Below, one piece after another: positions 1 to 8,619 of a stretch of DNA of 16,627 nt. The translations under genes and the position numbers were made by a program. The stretch is from Gammaproteobacteria bacterium (GTDB taxonomy: Bacteria > Pseudomonadota > Gammaproteobacteria > DSM-26407). The stretch is from contig JAQVKR010000010.1 of NCBI GenBank assembly GCA_028694565.1, forward strand, positions 1-16,627. Direction: 5' to 3'. Numbering within the stretch: position 1 is the first letter of the stretch; each line of letters starts with the position of its first letter. The notes under the pieces were generated by a model. It had not been told where the DNA came from, ran no database searches, and saw nothing but the letters and a program-made list of their open reading frames with translations.

Positions 1-964
<964 letters not shown>

Positions 965-1295
965 GGTCAGGCTCCTGTGGGAGATGCGGCGCCGATGCCT
1001 GTTCAAGGTTAGTACGATTCCGTGCCGGCAGGCCAACGGCGGTATCCGGCCGACGAACTTTTTTCTGACTTTCCGCAAGGACAACCGGGCGCCGGGGACC
1101 TATCGTGGAGGGGAGGTCCGCGCTCTGCCCGTGCCTCCGCGGGGCGTCGGCGGGTGGATTCGGCATTCGCCACGCGCTCCCGGAGGGCAGCCCGCCGGCA
1201 CTCGTCTATGCTTATGTTGCTGCCGCGGGGACATCGAGCCGACTCGGCCCGGCAGCGTGGAGGAACGTCAGGAAAACCAGCACAAGGGGAGCCCC
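965..1295. promoter_or_regulatory. Divergent intergenic region between pckA and nifJ
   Basis: No coding gene is supported in these 331 bases; open frames through here are GC-rich read-through. The region must hold the promoters of both flanking genes. Visible features are a T6 run at 1059-1064, which on the minus strand is an A-tract upstream of the putative pckA promoter, and an inverted repeat GGACCT (1096-1101) / AGGTCC (1114-1119) with a 12-base gap that could be an operator. A locally AT-richer patch at 1204-1219 contains TATGCT (1207-1212), the only -10-like sequence facing nifJ, but no good -35 precedes it. The nifJ ribosome binding site AAGGGGA lies at 1284-1290. Confidence 0.5.
1009..1036 (-). 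promoter_or_regulatory. Putative pckA promoter
   Basis: Read on the minus strand, TTGGCC (1031-1036) and TACTAA (1009-1014) are separated by 16 bases, giving an expected start near 1002 and a leader of about 38 bases. The A-tract at 1059-1064 is at roughly the distance of an UP element. The match to the sigma-70 consensus is only partial, so this is a candidate rather than a firm call. Confidence 0.3.
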
Positions 1296-4200
1296 ATGTC
1301 GGAGCAGCGCATGGTCACCATCGATGGAAACGAGGCGGCCACCACCATCGCCCACCTCACCAACGAAGTCATCGCCATCTACCCCATCACCCCCGCCTCG
1401 CCCATGGGCGAGCTGGCCGACGAATGGTCGGCCGACGGCCGGAAAAATCTCTGGGGCACGGTCCCCCATATCGTGGAGATGCAGAGCGAGGGGGGCGCGA
1501 CGGCCGCCATCCACGGCGTGGCCCAGGCCGGGGCGCTGACCACCACCTTCACCGCCTCCCAGGGCCTGCTGCTGATGATCCCCACCATGTACAAGGTGGC
1601 GGGCGAGCTGACGCCGATGGTGATTCACGTGGCGGCCCGATCCCTGGCCTGCCAGGCGTTGTCCATCTTCTGCGACCACGGTGACGTGATGGCCACCCGG
1701 GCCACGGGCTTCGCCCTGCTGGCCTCCAACTCGGTGCAGGAGGCCCACGACATGGCGCTGGTGGCCCAGGCGGCCACGCTGGAGAGCCGGGTGCCGTTCC
1801 TGCACTTCTTCGACGGGTTCCGCACCTCTCACGAGGTGTCCAAGGTGTCGCTCATCGACCACGACTCGGTCCGGGCGATGATCCGGGAGGAGTTCGTCCA
1901 TGCCCACCGCGCCCGGGCGCTCAATCCCGAGCACCCGGTGGTGCGCGGCACCTCCCAGAATCCGGATGCCTACTTCCAGGCCCGCGAGAGCGTCAATCCG
2001 TTCTATGACCAGGTGCCGGACACCGTGCAGGCGGTGATGGACCGGCTCGGCGGCCTTACCGGTCGCCGGTACCGGCTGTTCGACTACGTCGGCGCGCCCG
2101 ACGCCGAGCGGGTCATCGTCATCATGGGCTCCGGCGCCGAGACGGTGGAGGAGACGGTGAACCACCTGGTGGCGCGCGGCGAGAAGGTGGGCGTGCTCAA
2201 GGTGCGCCTGTTCCGCCCCTTCGCCAGCGCCCGGTTCATCGAGGCGCTGCCGCGCTCGGTGCTGCGCATCGCGGTGCTGGACCGGACCAAGGAGCCCGGC
2301 GCGGACGGGGAGCCCCTGTACAAGGACGCGGCCACCGCCATCCTCGGCCACGCGGCCGGCGGCGGCGAGCACTTCAAGGGGCTGCCGCGGATCTGGGGCG
2401 GGCGCTACGGGCTCTCCTCCAAGGAGTTCACGCCGGGCATGGTCAAGGCGGTCTTCGAGGGCCTCAAGCAGGGCAAGCTCGGGAACCCCTTCACCGTCGG
2501 CATCATCGACGATGTCACCTTCACCAGCGTGGAGTGGGATCCGCTGTTCCGCACCGACGCCATGGAGGGGGTGGTGAGCGCGGTCTTCTACGGGCTCGGC
2601 TCCGACGGCACCGTGAGCGCCAACAAGAACAGCATCAAGATCATCGGCGAGCAGACCGATCTCCACCCCGAGGGCTATTTCGTCTACGGCTCCAAGAAGG
2701 CCGGCGCGGTCACCGTCTCCCACCGGCGCTTCGGCCCGCGGCCCATCCGCTCCCCCTACCTGGTGGGCGAGGGCGAGGCCGGGTTCGTGGCCTGCCACCA
2801 GCCGGTCTTCCTGGAGCGCTACGAGATGCTGGACAAGGCCGCGGAGGGGGCGGTGTTCCTGCTCAACGCCGCCGAGTCCCCCGATCAGGTCTGGGACAGC
2901 CTGCCGCGGCGCATGCAGCAGCAGATGATCGACAGGAAACTGCGCTTCTACGCCATCGACGCCTACCGGGTCGCCCACGAGACCGGCATGGGGCGGCGCA
3001 TCAACACCATCATGCAGACCTGCTTCTTCGCCATCTCCGGCATCCTGCCCCGGGAGGAGGCCATCGAGCGCATCAAGCACGCGGTGGAGGAGACCTACGG
3101 CAAGCGCGGCAAGCGCATCGTGGAGCAGAATTTCCACGCCATCGACGCCACCCTGGCCAACCTCCACGAGGTACCGGTGCCCGGCACGGCGAGCAGCCGC
3201 ATCGAGCAGCGCCCGCCGGTGCCCGATGACGCCCCGGAGTTCATCCGCAAGGTCACCGGGCCGCTCATCGCCGGCTATGGCGATCACATCCCGGTGAGCC
3301 TGTTCCCCCCCGACGGCACCTGGCCGGTGGGGACGGCGCGGCTGGAGAAGCGCAACCTGGCCCTGGAGATCCCGGTCTGGGACGAGGAGCTCTGCATCCA
3401 CTGCGGCAAGTGCCCGCTGGTCTGTCCCCACGCCGCCATCCGCAGCCAGGTATTCCCCGCGGCGCTCGCCGACGGCGCGCCGCCCACCTTCAAGCACGTG
3501 CCGGTGAAGGGCAAGGAGTTCCCCGAGGGCTCCCACATCACCTACCAGGTGGCCCCGGAGGACTGCACCGGGTGCGGGCTGTGCGTGGAGATCTGCCCGG
3601 CCCACGACAAGAGCAACGTCAGCCACAAGGCGCTCAACATGGCGCCCCAGCCCCCGTTGCGGGAGCAGGAGCGGGAGAACTGGGCGTTCTTCACCACCCT
3701 GCCCGAGTTCGACCGCACCAGCATCCGCTGGAGCACGCTGAAGGGGGCGATGCTGGGCGAGAGCCTGTTCGAGTTCTCCAGCGCCTGCGTGGGTTGCGGC
3801 GAGACCCCCTACCTCAAGCTCGCCACCCAGCTGTTCGGTGATCGCATGCTGGTGGCCAATGCCACCGGCTGCTCCTCCATCTACGGCGGCAACCTTCCCA
3901 CCACGCCCTGGACCACCAACCAGGACGGGCGCGGCCCGGCCTGGTCCAACTCGCTGTTCGAGGACAACGCCGAGTTCGGCCTCGGCTTCCGGCTCGCCAT
4001 CGACAAGCAGAACGAGTACGCCCGCGAGCTGCTGGAGCGGCTGGCCGAGGGCATCGGGCCGGAGCTGGTGGAGGAGCTGATCAGCGCGGATCAGTCCGAC
4101 GAGGCGGGCATCCTCGCCCAGCGCGGGCGGGTGGCCGATCTGCGCCAACGGCTGACCCGCGTGGAGGGGGCGGAGGCCCGGGACCTGGAGGCGGTGGCCG

Positions 4201-4919
4201 ACGCGCTGGTGAAGAAGAGCGTCTGGATCGTCGGCGGCGACGGCTGGGCCTACGATATCGGGTTCGGCGGCCTGGACCACGTGCTCGCCACGGGCAAGAA
4301 CGTCAATCTCCTGGTCCTCGATACCGAGGTCTACTCCAATACCGGCGGCCAGACCTCCAAGGCCACTCCGCGCGCCGCGGTGGCCAAGTTCTCCGCCGGC
4401 GGCAAGCCCACGGCGAAGAAGGATCTCTCCCTGCTGGCGATGGCCTACGAGAATGTCTACGTGGCCCACGTGGCCTTCGGCGCCAAGGACGTCCAGACCC
4501 TGAAGGCGTTTCTCGAGGCGGAGGCCCACGACGGGCCGTCGCTCATCATCGCCTACAGCCCCTGCATCGCCCATGGCGTGGATCTGGCCCACAACCTGCG
4601 CCAGCAGGATCTGGCGGTGCGCTCCGGCCACTGGCCGCTGCTGCGCTTCAACCCGGCAAATCTGGAGGCGGGCAAGAACCCGTTGCAGCTCGACTCCAAG
4701 CCGCCGGACATCCCGTATACCGAGTTCGTCTCCACCGAGACCCGCTTCAGCATGCTCAAGCGCATGCACCCGGAGGCGGCCGATCGGCTGCTGGCCCAGG
4801 CCCAGCACGAGATCACGACCCGCTACAACCGCTACCAGCAGCTTGCGGGCCTGAGCGTGGAGGAGGAAGAGGAGAGCGGGGGGGCTGCCGCAGCCGGAGA
4901 GGAGAACGGGGAGCGCTGA
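1296..4919 (+). CDS. nifJ: Pyruvate:ferredoxin (flavodoxin) oxidoreductase, single-chain NifJ type
   Basis: Interconverts pyruvate + CoA and acetyl-CoA + CO2 with ferredoxin or flavodoxin as electron partner; cytoplasmic, thiamine-diphosphate dependent. The protein is 1207 residues, a normal length for the fully fused enzyme. Order seen: PYR/alpha domain with YPITP (29-33; T32), E65 and R115, matching the Desulfovibrio substrate-site residues at an offset of one; gamma domain with GLGSDGTVSANK (from 433); two [4Fe-4S] motifs, C700/C703/C706/C710 and C757/C760/C763/C767; TPP/beta domain with the proximal-cluster cysteines C831, C834, C859 and C1090, GGDG (D982) and YSNTGGQ (N1015). The ATG at 1296 is chosen because AAGGGGA lies five bases upstream and homology begins there; the frame is open further upstream but reads as non-protein. 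The last about 20 residues are a Glu/Gly/Ala tail. A dihydroorotate-dehydrogenase-like gene follows after 54 bases, probably in the same operon. Confidence 0.97.
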   Translation: MSEQRMVTIDGNEAATTIAHLTNEVIAIYPITPASPMGELADEWSADGRKNLWGTVPHIVEMQSEGGATAAIHGVAQAGALTTTFTASQGLLLMIPTMYKVAGELTPMVIHVAARSLACQALSIFCDHGDVMATRATGFALLASNSVQEAHDMALVAQAATLESRVPFLHFFDGFRTSHEVSKVSLIDHDSVRAMIREEFVHAHRARALNPEHPVVRGTSQNPDAYFQARESVNPFYDQVPDTVQAVMDRLGGLTGRRYRLFDYVGAPDAERVIVIMGSGAETVEETVNHLVARGEKVGVLKVRLFRPFASARFIEALPRSVLRIAVLDRTKEPGADGEPLYKDAATAILGHAAGGGEHFKGLPRIWGGRYGLSSKEFTPGMVKAVFEGLKQGKLGNPFTVGIIDDVTFTSVEWDPLFRTDAMEGVVSAVFYGLGSDGTVSANKNSIKIIGEQTDLHPEGYFVYGSKKAGAVTVSHRRFGPRPIRSPYLVGEGEAGFVACHQPVFLERYEMLDKAAEGAVFLLNAAESPDQVWDSLPRRMQQQMIDRKLRFYAIDAYRVAHETGMGRRINTIMQTCFFAISGILPREEAIERIKHAVEETYGKRGKRIVEQNFHAIDATLANLHEVPVPGTASSRIEQRPPVPDDAPEFIRKVTGPLIAGYGDHIPVSLFPPDGTWPVGTARLEKRNLALEIPVWDEELCIHCGKCPLVCPHAAIRSQVFPAALADGAPPTFKHVPVKGKEFPEGSHITYQVAPEDCTGCGLCVEICPAHDKSNVSHKALNMAPQPPLREQERENWAFFTTLPEFDRTSIRWSTLKGAMLGESLFEFSSACVGCGETPYLKLATQLFGDRMLVANATGCSSIYGGNLPTTPWTTNQDGRGPAWSNSLFEDNAEFGLGFRLAIDKQNEYARELLERLAEGIGPELVEELISADQSDEAGILAQRGRVADLRQRLTRVEGAEARDLEAVADALVKKSVWIVGGDGWAYDIGFGGLDHVLATGKNVNLLVLDTEVYSNTGGQTSKATPRAAVAKFSAGGKPTAKKDLSLLAMAYENVYVAHVAFGAKDVQTLKAFLEAEAHDGPSLIIAYSPCIAHGVDLAHNLRQQDLAVRSGHWPLLRFNPANLEAGKNPLQLDSKPPDIPYTEFVSTETRFSMLKRMHPEAADRLLAQAQHEITTRYNRYQQLAGLSVEEEEESGGAAAAGEENGER

Positions 4920-4921
4920 AG

Positions 4922-4960
4922 CCTCGTGTTCTTCGCGCCTTCGTGGTGAGTGTTTTGCAT
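4922..4960 (+). repeat. Possible fragment of a dispersed repeat in the nifJ spacer
   Basis: The short spacer holds CTTCGCGCCTTCGTGG, which resembles the CTTCGCGTCTTCGCG core (minus-strand reading) of the inverted-repeat element at 11931-12133. It looks less GC-biased and more repetitive than the flanking genes. The match is short, so chance similarity is possible. Confidence 0.35.
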
Positions 4961-4973
4961 TGAGGGGGAAAAG

Positions 4974-5990
4974 ATGCCCGACCTGAGAACCACCTACCTG
5001 GGGCTGGAGCTGGCCAATCCGCTGGTGCCGTCCGCCTCGCCCCTGTCGCGCAGCCTGGACATGGCCCGGCGGCTGGAGGACGCGGGGGCCGCCGCCCTGG
5101 TCATGTACTCCCTGTTCGAGGAGGCCGTGGCGGCGGAGGACGCGGAGCTGGCCCAGTTCCTCCACCACCAGGACATCGGCCACGCCGAGGCGACCAGCTT
5201 CCGGCCGGTGCCGGGCGACTACCACACCACCCTGGACGACTACCTGGAGCAGATCGCGCGCCTGAAGGGGGCGCTGGAGATACCCGTCATCGCCAGCCTC
5301 AACGGCGTCTCCATGAGCGGCTGGGTGGCGCACGGGCGGGATCTCGAGTCCGCCGGGGCCGATGCCCTGGAGCTGAACGTCTACCACGTCGCGGCCGACC
5401 CGGAGGAGAGCGGGGAGGAGGTCGAGGCGCGCTACGTGGACCTGCTCACCGCCCTGAGGGGCGTCGTGCGCATTCCCATCGCCATGAAGATCTCGCCCCA
5501 GTTCAGCTCCGTGGCCCACATGGTGCGGCGCCTGGAGCTGGCCGGCGCGGACGGGGTGGCCCTGTTCAACCGCTTCTACCAGCCGGACATCGATCTGGAG
5601 ACCCTGCAGGTCAACCCGGTGCCGCAGCTCTCCCGCTCCGGCGACGCCTTGCTGACGATGCGCTGGATCGCCATCCTGCGGGGCCGGGTGGGTCTCTCCC
5701 TGGCGGCCACCGGCGGCATCCATACCACCGAGGACGTCATCAAGGTGCTCCTGGCCGGCGCCGATGTGACCCACCTGGCGAGCGCCCTGCTGCAGAACGG
5801 CCCCGAGCATCTGGCCCTGCTGCGCTGCGGCCTCTCCCTGTGGCTGGAGGATCACGACTATCGCTCGGTGGCCCAGATGAAGGGCAGCCTGTGTCAGCGC
5901 AACGCCCCGGATCCCAGCGCCTACGAGCGCACCGGCTATCTCGAGACCCTGCACGGCTACCACCGGGCGCTGAAGTCCTGGCATCTTTGA
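4974..5990 (+). CDS. Dihydroorotate dehydrogenase-like flavoprotein (FMN TIM barrel)
   Basis: A 338-residue protein of the PyrD superfamily, of the kind annotated as dihydroorotate dehydrogenase-like and, from memory, often found beside nifJ. Seen: an N-terminal LGLELANPLVPSASPLS, a barrel strand with MKIS (K172, where the class 1 enzymes place an FMN-contacting lysine), and ATGGIHTTEDVIKVLLAGAD (246-265), the FMN phosphate-binding end. The segment that in true class 1A enzymes reads ELNLSCPN, with the catalytic cysteine, reads ELNVYHVAADP (133-143) here. Orotate synthesis is therefore doubtful and the real substrate is unknown. The ATG at 4974 is preferred over a GTG at 4950 because GAGGGGGAA (4962-4970) is well placed for it. 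Its position downstream of nifJ suggests a role in PFOR metabolism or electron transfer, which is inference. Confidence 0.9.
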   Translation: MPDLRTTYLGLELANPLVPSASPLSRSLDMARRLEDAGAAALVMYSLFEEAVAAEDAELAQFLHHQDIGHAEATSFRPVPGDYHTTLDDYLEQIARLKGALEIPVIASLNGVSMSGWVAHGRDLESAGADALELNVYHVAADPEESGEEVEARYVDLLTALRGVVRIPIAMKISPQFSSVAHMVRRLELAGADGVALFNRFYQPDIDLETLQVNPVPQLSRSGDALLTMRWIAILRGRVGLSLAATGGIHTTEDVIKVLLAGADVTHLASALLQNGPEHLALLRCGLSLWLEDHDYRSVAQMKGSLCQRNAPDPSAYERTGYLETLHGYHRALKSWHL

Positions 5991-6000
5991 CCGGCCCACC

Positions 6001-6047
6001 CCGCCGGCCCCGCCCCACCGCCGCCAGCCGCGGGGCGGGGCCGGCGG
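6001..6047 (+). terminator. Strong GC hairpin after the nifJ operon
   Basis: A perfect 16-bp inverted repeat (6001-6016 with 6032-6047) with a 15-base loop begins ten bases after the stop of the flavoprotein gene. No T-run follows, so it may work as a 3'-end stabiliser or together with the C-rich, G-poor stretch that continues to about 6210, which has the composition expected of a Rho-loading region. Confidence 0.6.
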
Positions 6048-6210
6048 TTCCCGCCAGGGCCGCGTCCCGGCACCCGGCGTGACCCCTCCCCGATACGCCT
6101 CGCCCGAATCGCCCGCCGGCCCGCCCGCGTCCCGCTTGGCGCCACTCCCGGCAAATCCCGCCGCCCGGGCCTCTCCCCCCGGGGCCATCGCCACTCCCGC
6201 CAGGGTCGCG

Positions 6211-6310
6211 GGCAAAATTTATGGCTGCATGCAACATATCTATGACACTTTTGTTGCGACGCAATAAATCCACATGATAGATTGGGTTTATAACATGTTG
6301 CGCTGCGACA
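6211..6310 (+). promoter_or_regulatory. AT-rich island with TGC/GCA dyads, probable promoter of the second PFOR operon
   Basis: Bases 6211-6300 are 57/90 A+T in an otherwise very GC-rich region. It contains three TGC/GCA-type dyads: TGCATGCA (6226-6233), the perfect TTGCGACGCAA (6254-6264) and the imperfect GTTGCGCTGCGAC (6297-6309), plus an inverted pair GCAACAT (6231-6237) / ATGTTGC (6295-6301). TATAAC at 6289-6294 is a good -10 candidate but has no convincing -35, which would fit an activated promoter. The dyads resemble PhaR-type (polyhydroxybutyrate/acetyl-CoA flux regulator) sites in general form; that is a weak comparison from memory. Confidence 0.45.
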
Positions 6311-6314
6311 GAGG

Positions 6315-6468
6315 CCGGCCGGGCACAGACCCTCCACAAGGGGGCGGTGCCGGGCCGGTCGCAAGCGGTCCGTCCCGGGCAGAATCCGCCCGGCGCGGAC
6401 GGGCGGTCGGCGGGTAATCCCCCCAGCCGCGCGGCAATCGAGGCTCCAGCCACCCAACCCCCGGAGCC
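6315..6468 (+). other. Run of potential hairpins in the leader of the second PFOR operon
   Basis: Three stems lie one after another between the AT-rich island and the coding start. The first pairs 6315-6326 with 6347-6358 (11 of 12 pairs), with an inner 5-bp stem 6331-6335/6340-6344. The second is 6368-6372 plus 6375-6380 pairing with 6388-6393 plus 6396-6400, interrupted by a symmetric 2x2 internal loop. The third is GGCTCC 6442-6447 with GGAGCC 6463-6468. If transcription starts in the island, the leader is over 200 bases and highly structured. No known riboswitch signature is seen, and GC-rich DNA forms hairpins easily, so function is unproven. Confidence 0.35.
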
Positions 6469-6499
6469 CGGCCGCGCGTCCTTGGCTGCGTAGTGCGCC

Positions 6500-6525
6500 T
6501 ATCAGAAGCTGATACGTCCTATCAG
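6500..6525 (+). promoter_or_regulatory. Triple TATCAG half-site element next to the ribosome binding site
   Basis: TATCAG (6500-6505), its complement CTGATA (6509-6514) and TATCAG again (6520-6525) form two overlapping palindromes centred 10 bases apart, with the direct copies 20 bases apart. The last copy touches AGGGGAG, the ribosome binding site of the start at 6539. As DNA it looks like a tandem operator on one helix face. As RNA, the central half-site could pair with either neighbour, giving two mutually exclusive 6-bp hairpins, one of which covers the edge of the ribosome binding site. Confidence 0.4.
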
Positions 6526-6538
6526 GGGAGAGCAAGCA

Positions 6539-8572
6539 ATGAATGCGACCAGCAACCTGGCCGAGCAGCTGGCGGAGTTTCCCTACCCGGGGATTCCCAC
6601 CACCGGTGACGGCACGGCCGCCGTGGTGCATGTGGAGATCCGCGCCACCGAAGCCGCCGCCGCCTATCCCATCACCCCCTCCACCCAGATGGGGGTCGGC
6701 TACCAGCAGGCCCACGCCAACGGCTGGACCAATCTCTGGGGCCAGCCCATCGGCTGGCTGGAGCTGGAATCGGAGCACTCCTCCGCCTCCGCGGCCGAGG
6801 GCTACGCCCTGGCCGGCGGCCGGGTGACCAACTTCACCTCCGCCCAGGGCCTGATCCTGATGAAGGAGGTGCTCTACACCTCCGCCGGCAAGCACCTGCC
6901 CATGGTGCTGCACGTGGCCTCCCGCGCCATCACCTCCCAGTCGCTCAACGTCCACGCCGGTCACGACGACGTGATGGGCGTGGCCGATACCGGCTGGGGC
7001 ATCCTGTTCGCCAAGAACGTCCAGGACGCCGCCGATCTGAGCCTCATCGCCCGGCGCGTCTCCGAGGATGCGATGACCCCGTTCATCGTCTCCCAGGACG
7101 GGTTCCTCACCAGCCACACCATCGAGAACTTCCTCGCCCCCGAGGACGATCTCATCCGGGACTACCTGGGCGATCCGCGGGAGAAGATCCGCAAGCTCTT
7201 CGACCCCGAGCATCCGCTGCAGATCGGGGTGGTGCAGAACCAGGACAGCTACATGGCCGGGCGCATCGCCCAGCGCACCTTCTACGACCAGGTGCCGGCG
7301 AAGCTGCAGGAGGCGATGGACGAGTACCACCGGCTCACGGGGCGCCGCTACGACCTGGTGGAGCCCTACCGCATGGAGGACGCCGAGTACGCCATCATGG
7401 CCATGGGCTCCACCGCCGAGACCGCCATGGCCGCGGTGGAGCACATCCGCTCGCTCGGCATCCGCGTGGGCGCGGTGAACCTCACCAGCTTCCGTCCCTT
7501 CCCCGGCGCGCGGCTGGTGGAGGTGCTGAAGAACGTCAAGGCCGTCTCGGTCCTCGAGCGCTGCGACATGCCCCTGCAGGTGGACAACCCGCTCACCACC
7601 GAGCTGGAGGCCGCCTTCGCCAAGGCCATGATGGGGGTGGAGGGCTATCCCCGCATCGAGAGCATCCCGATGGTGCTGAGCGGCACCGGGGGACTGGGCA
7701 GCCGCGACGTCACCGCCGGCCACATGGTGGCGGTGGCGAAGAACATGGTGGCCGGAGGCAAGCGCTACTTCACCCTCGGCATCGATCATCCGACGGCGCT
7801 GGCCGTGGAGTCCGAGCCGGACGTGCGCCCGGAGGGCTCCTTCTCCATCCGCGGCCACTCGGTGGGCGGCTACGGCTCAGTGACCACCAACAAGGTCATC
7901 GCCACCATGCTGGGCGACATCTTCGGCTTCCCGGTGCAGGCCGCGCCCAAGTACGGCTCGGAGAAGAAGGGCCTGCCCACCAACACCTACCTGACCACCA
8001 CCACGGGCGGGAAGATCATGACCCACAGCGAGCTCCAGCAGGTGGAGTTCGTCCCGCTCATGGATCCGAACACCTGGAACATGGGCAACCCCCTGGTGGG
8101 TCTGCAGGAGGGCGGCGCGGTGTTCCAGCACACCGATGCGGAAACCCCCGAGGCGCTGTGGGCCAGCATCCCGGCCTGGGCCAAGTACTTCATGCTCGAG
8201 CACGGCATCCGCTTCTACGGCGTGGACACCATCGCCATCGCGCGCGAGGCGTGCCAGTCGGACGCCTCGCTGATCCAGCGCTTCCAGGGCGTGGTGCTGC
8301 TCGGCGCGTTCCTGCGCATCACCCCGTTCAAGGACGCCGCGGGCATGAGCGACGAGGAGCTCTTCGCCAAGGTGCGCGAGCCGCTGGAGAAGTACTTCGG
8401 CAAGCGCGGCCCGAAGGTGGTGGACGATAACCTGAACGCCGTGAAGCAGGGCTACGGCCGGGTCATGGAAGTGCCCCGGGCGGTGATGGAGGCGACCCCC
8501 GCCGAGGAATGCGAGCGGGGCCGCGCGGAGTGGGAGAAGAAGGGCAAGGACGTCAACGCCTTCTTCATCTGA
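6539..8572 (+). CDS. 2-oxoacid:ferredoxin oxidoreductase, fused alpha-gamma subunit
   Basis: A 677-residue protein homologous to the first half of NifJ. The PYR/alpha domain has YPITPSTQMG (T46 in YPITP), E79 in LESEHS, and R129 in HVASRAITSQSLNVHAGHDD. These are the positions that bind substrate and activate TPP in pyruvate enzymes, so pyruvate is the likeliest substrate, though another 2-oxoacid cannot be excluded. A middle domain follows, then the gamma domain with GGYGSVTTNK (from 443). It ends after the gamma domain and has no iron-sulfur motifs; these are on the next gene, 47 bases downstream, so the pair forms one enzyme. The ATG at 6539 follows AGGGGAGAG (6524-6532). Probable role: acetyl-CoA/pyruvate interconversion with ferredoxin. 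It is a diverged paralogue of the NifJ gene upstream, not a recent copy. Confidence 0.93.
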   Translation: MNATSNLAEQLAEFPYPGIPTTGDGTAAVVHVEIRATEAAAAYPITPSTQMGVGYQQAHANGWTNLWGQPIGWLELESEHSSASAAEGYALAGGRVTNFTSAQGLILMKEVLYTSAGKHLPMVLHVASRAITSQSLNVHAGHDDVMGVADTGWGILFAKNVQDAADLSLIARRVSEDAMTPFIVSQDGFLTSHTIENFLAPEDDLIRDYLGDPREKIRKLFDPEHPLQIGVVQNQDSYMAGRIAQRTFYDQVPAKLQEAMDEYHRLTGRRYDLVEPYRMEDAEYAIMAMGSTAETAMAAVEHIRSLGIRVGAVNLTSFRPFPGARLVEVLKNVKAVSVLERCDMPLQVDNPLTTELEAAFAKAMMGVEGYPRIESIPMVLSGTGGLGSRDVTAGHMVAVAKNMVAGGKRYFTLGIDHPTALAVESEPDVRPEGSFSIRGHSVGGYGSVTTNKVIATMLGDIFGFPVQAAPKYGSEKKGLPTNTYLTTTTGGKIMTHSELQQVEFVPLMDPNTWNMGNPLVGLQEGGAVFQHTDAETPEALWASIPAWAKYFMLEHGIRFYGVDTIAIAREACQSDASLIQRFQGVVLLGAFLRITPFKDAAGMSDEELFAKVREPLEKYFGKRGPKVVDDNLNAVKQGYGRVMEVPRAVMEATPAEECERGRAEWEKKGKDVNAFFI

Positions 8573-8619
8573 TGCCACGCCGAGCGACACAGCCGAACCA
8601 ATCCGAGGGGTAGAGAATC

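Noticed and set aside
1212..6215. A 1667-codon open frame on the minus strand across nifJ and the flavoprotein gene
   Set aside because: It is antisense to two clear genes, is rich in His/Gly/Ala/Arg with no domain pattern, and follows from high third-position GC on the coding strand.
6484..6496. Sigma-54-like GG...GC pair (TGGCTG...TGC) upstream of the second PFOR
   Set aside because: The GG to GC distance is one base too short and the flanking bases match poorly.
6311..6538. TPP riboswitch in the leader of the second TPP-dependent enzyme
   Set aside because: No THI-box core (CTGAGA and its partner segment) is visible; the hairpins do not fit that fold.
5957..7858. A 633-codon minus-strand open frame over the intergenic region and the alpha-gamma gene
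   Set aside because: Same low-complexity antisense composition; it starts inside the real gene and has no recognisable motif or ribosome binding site.
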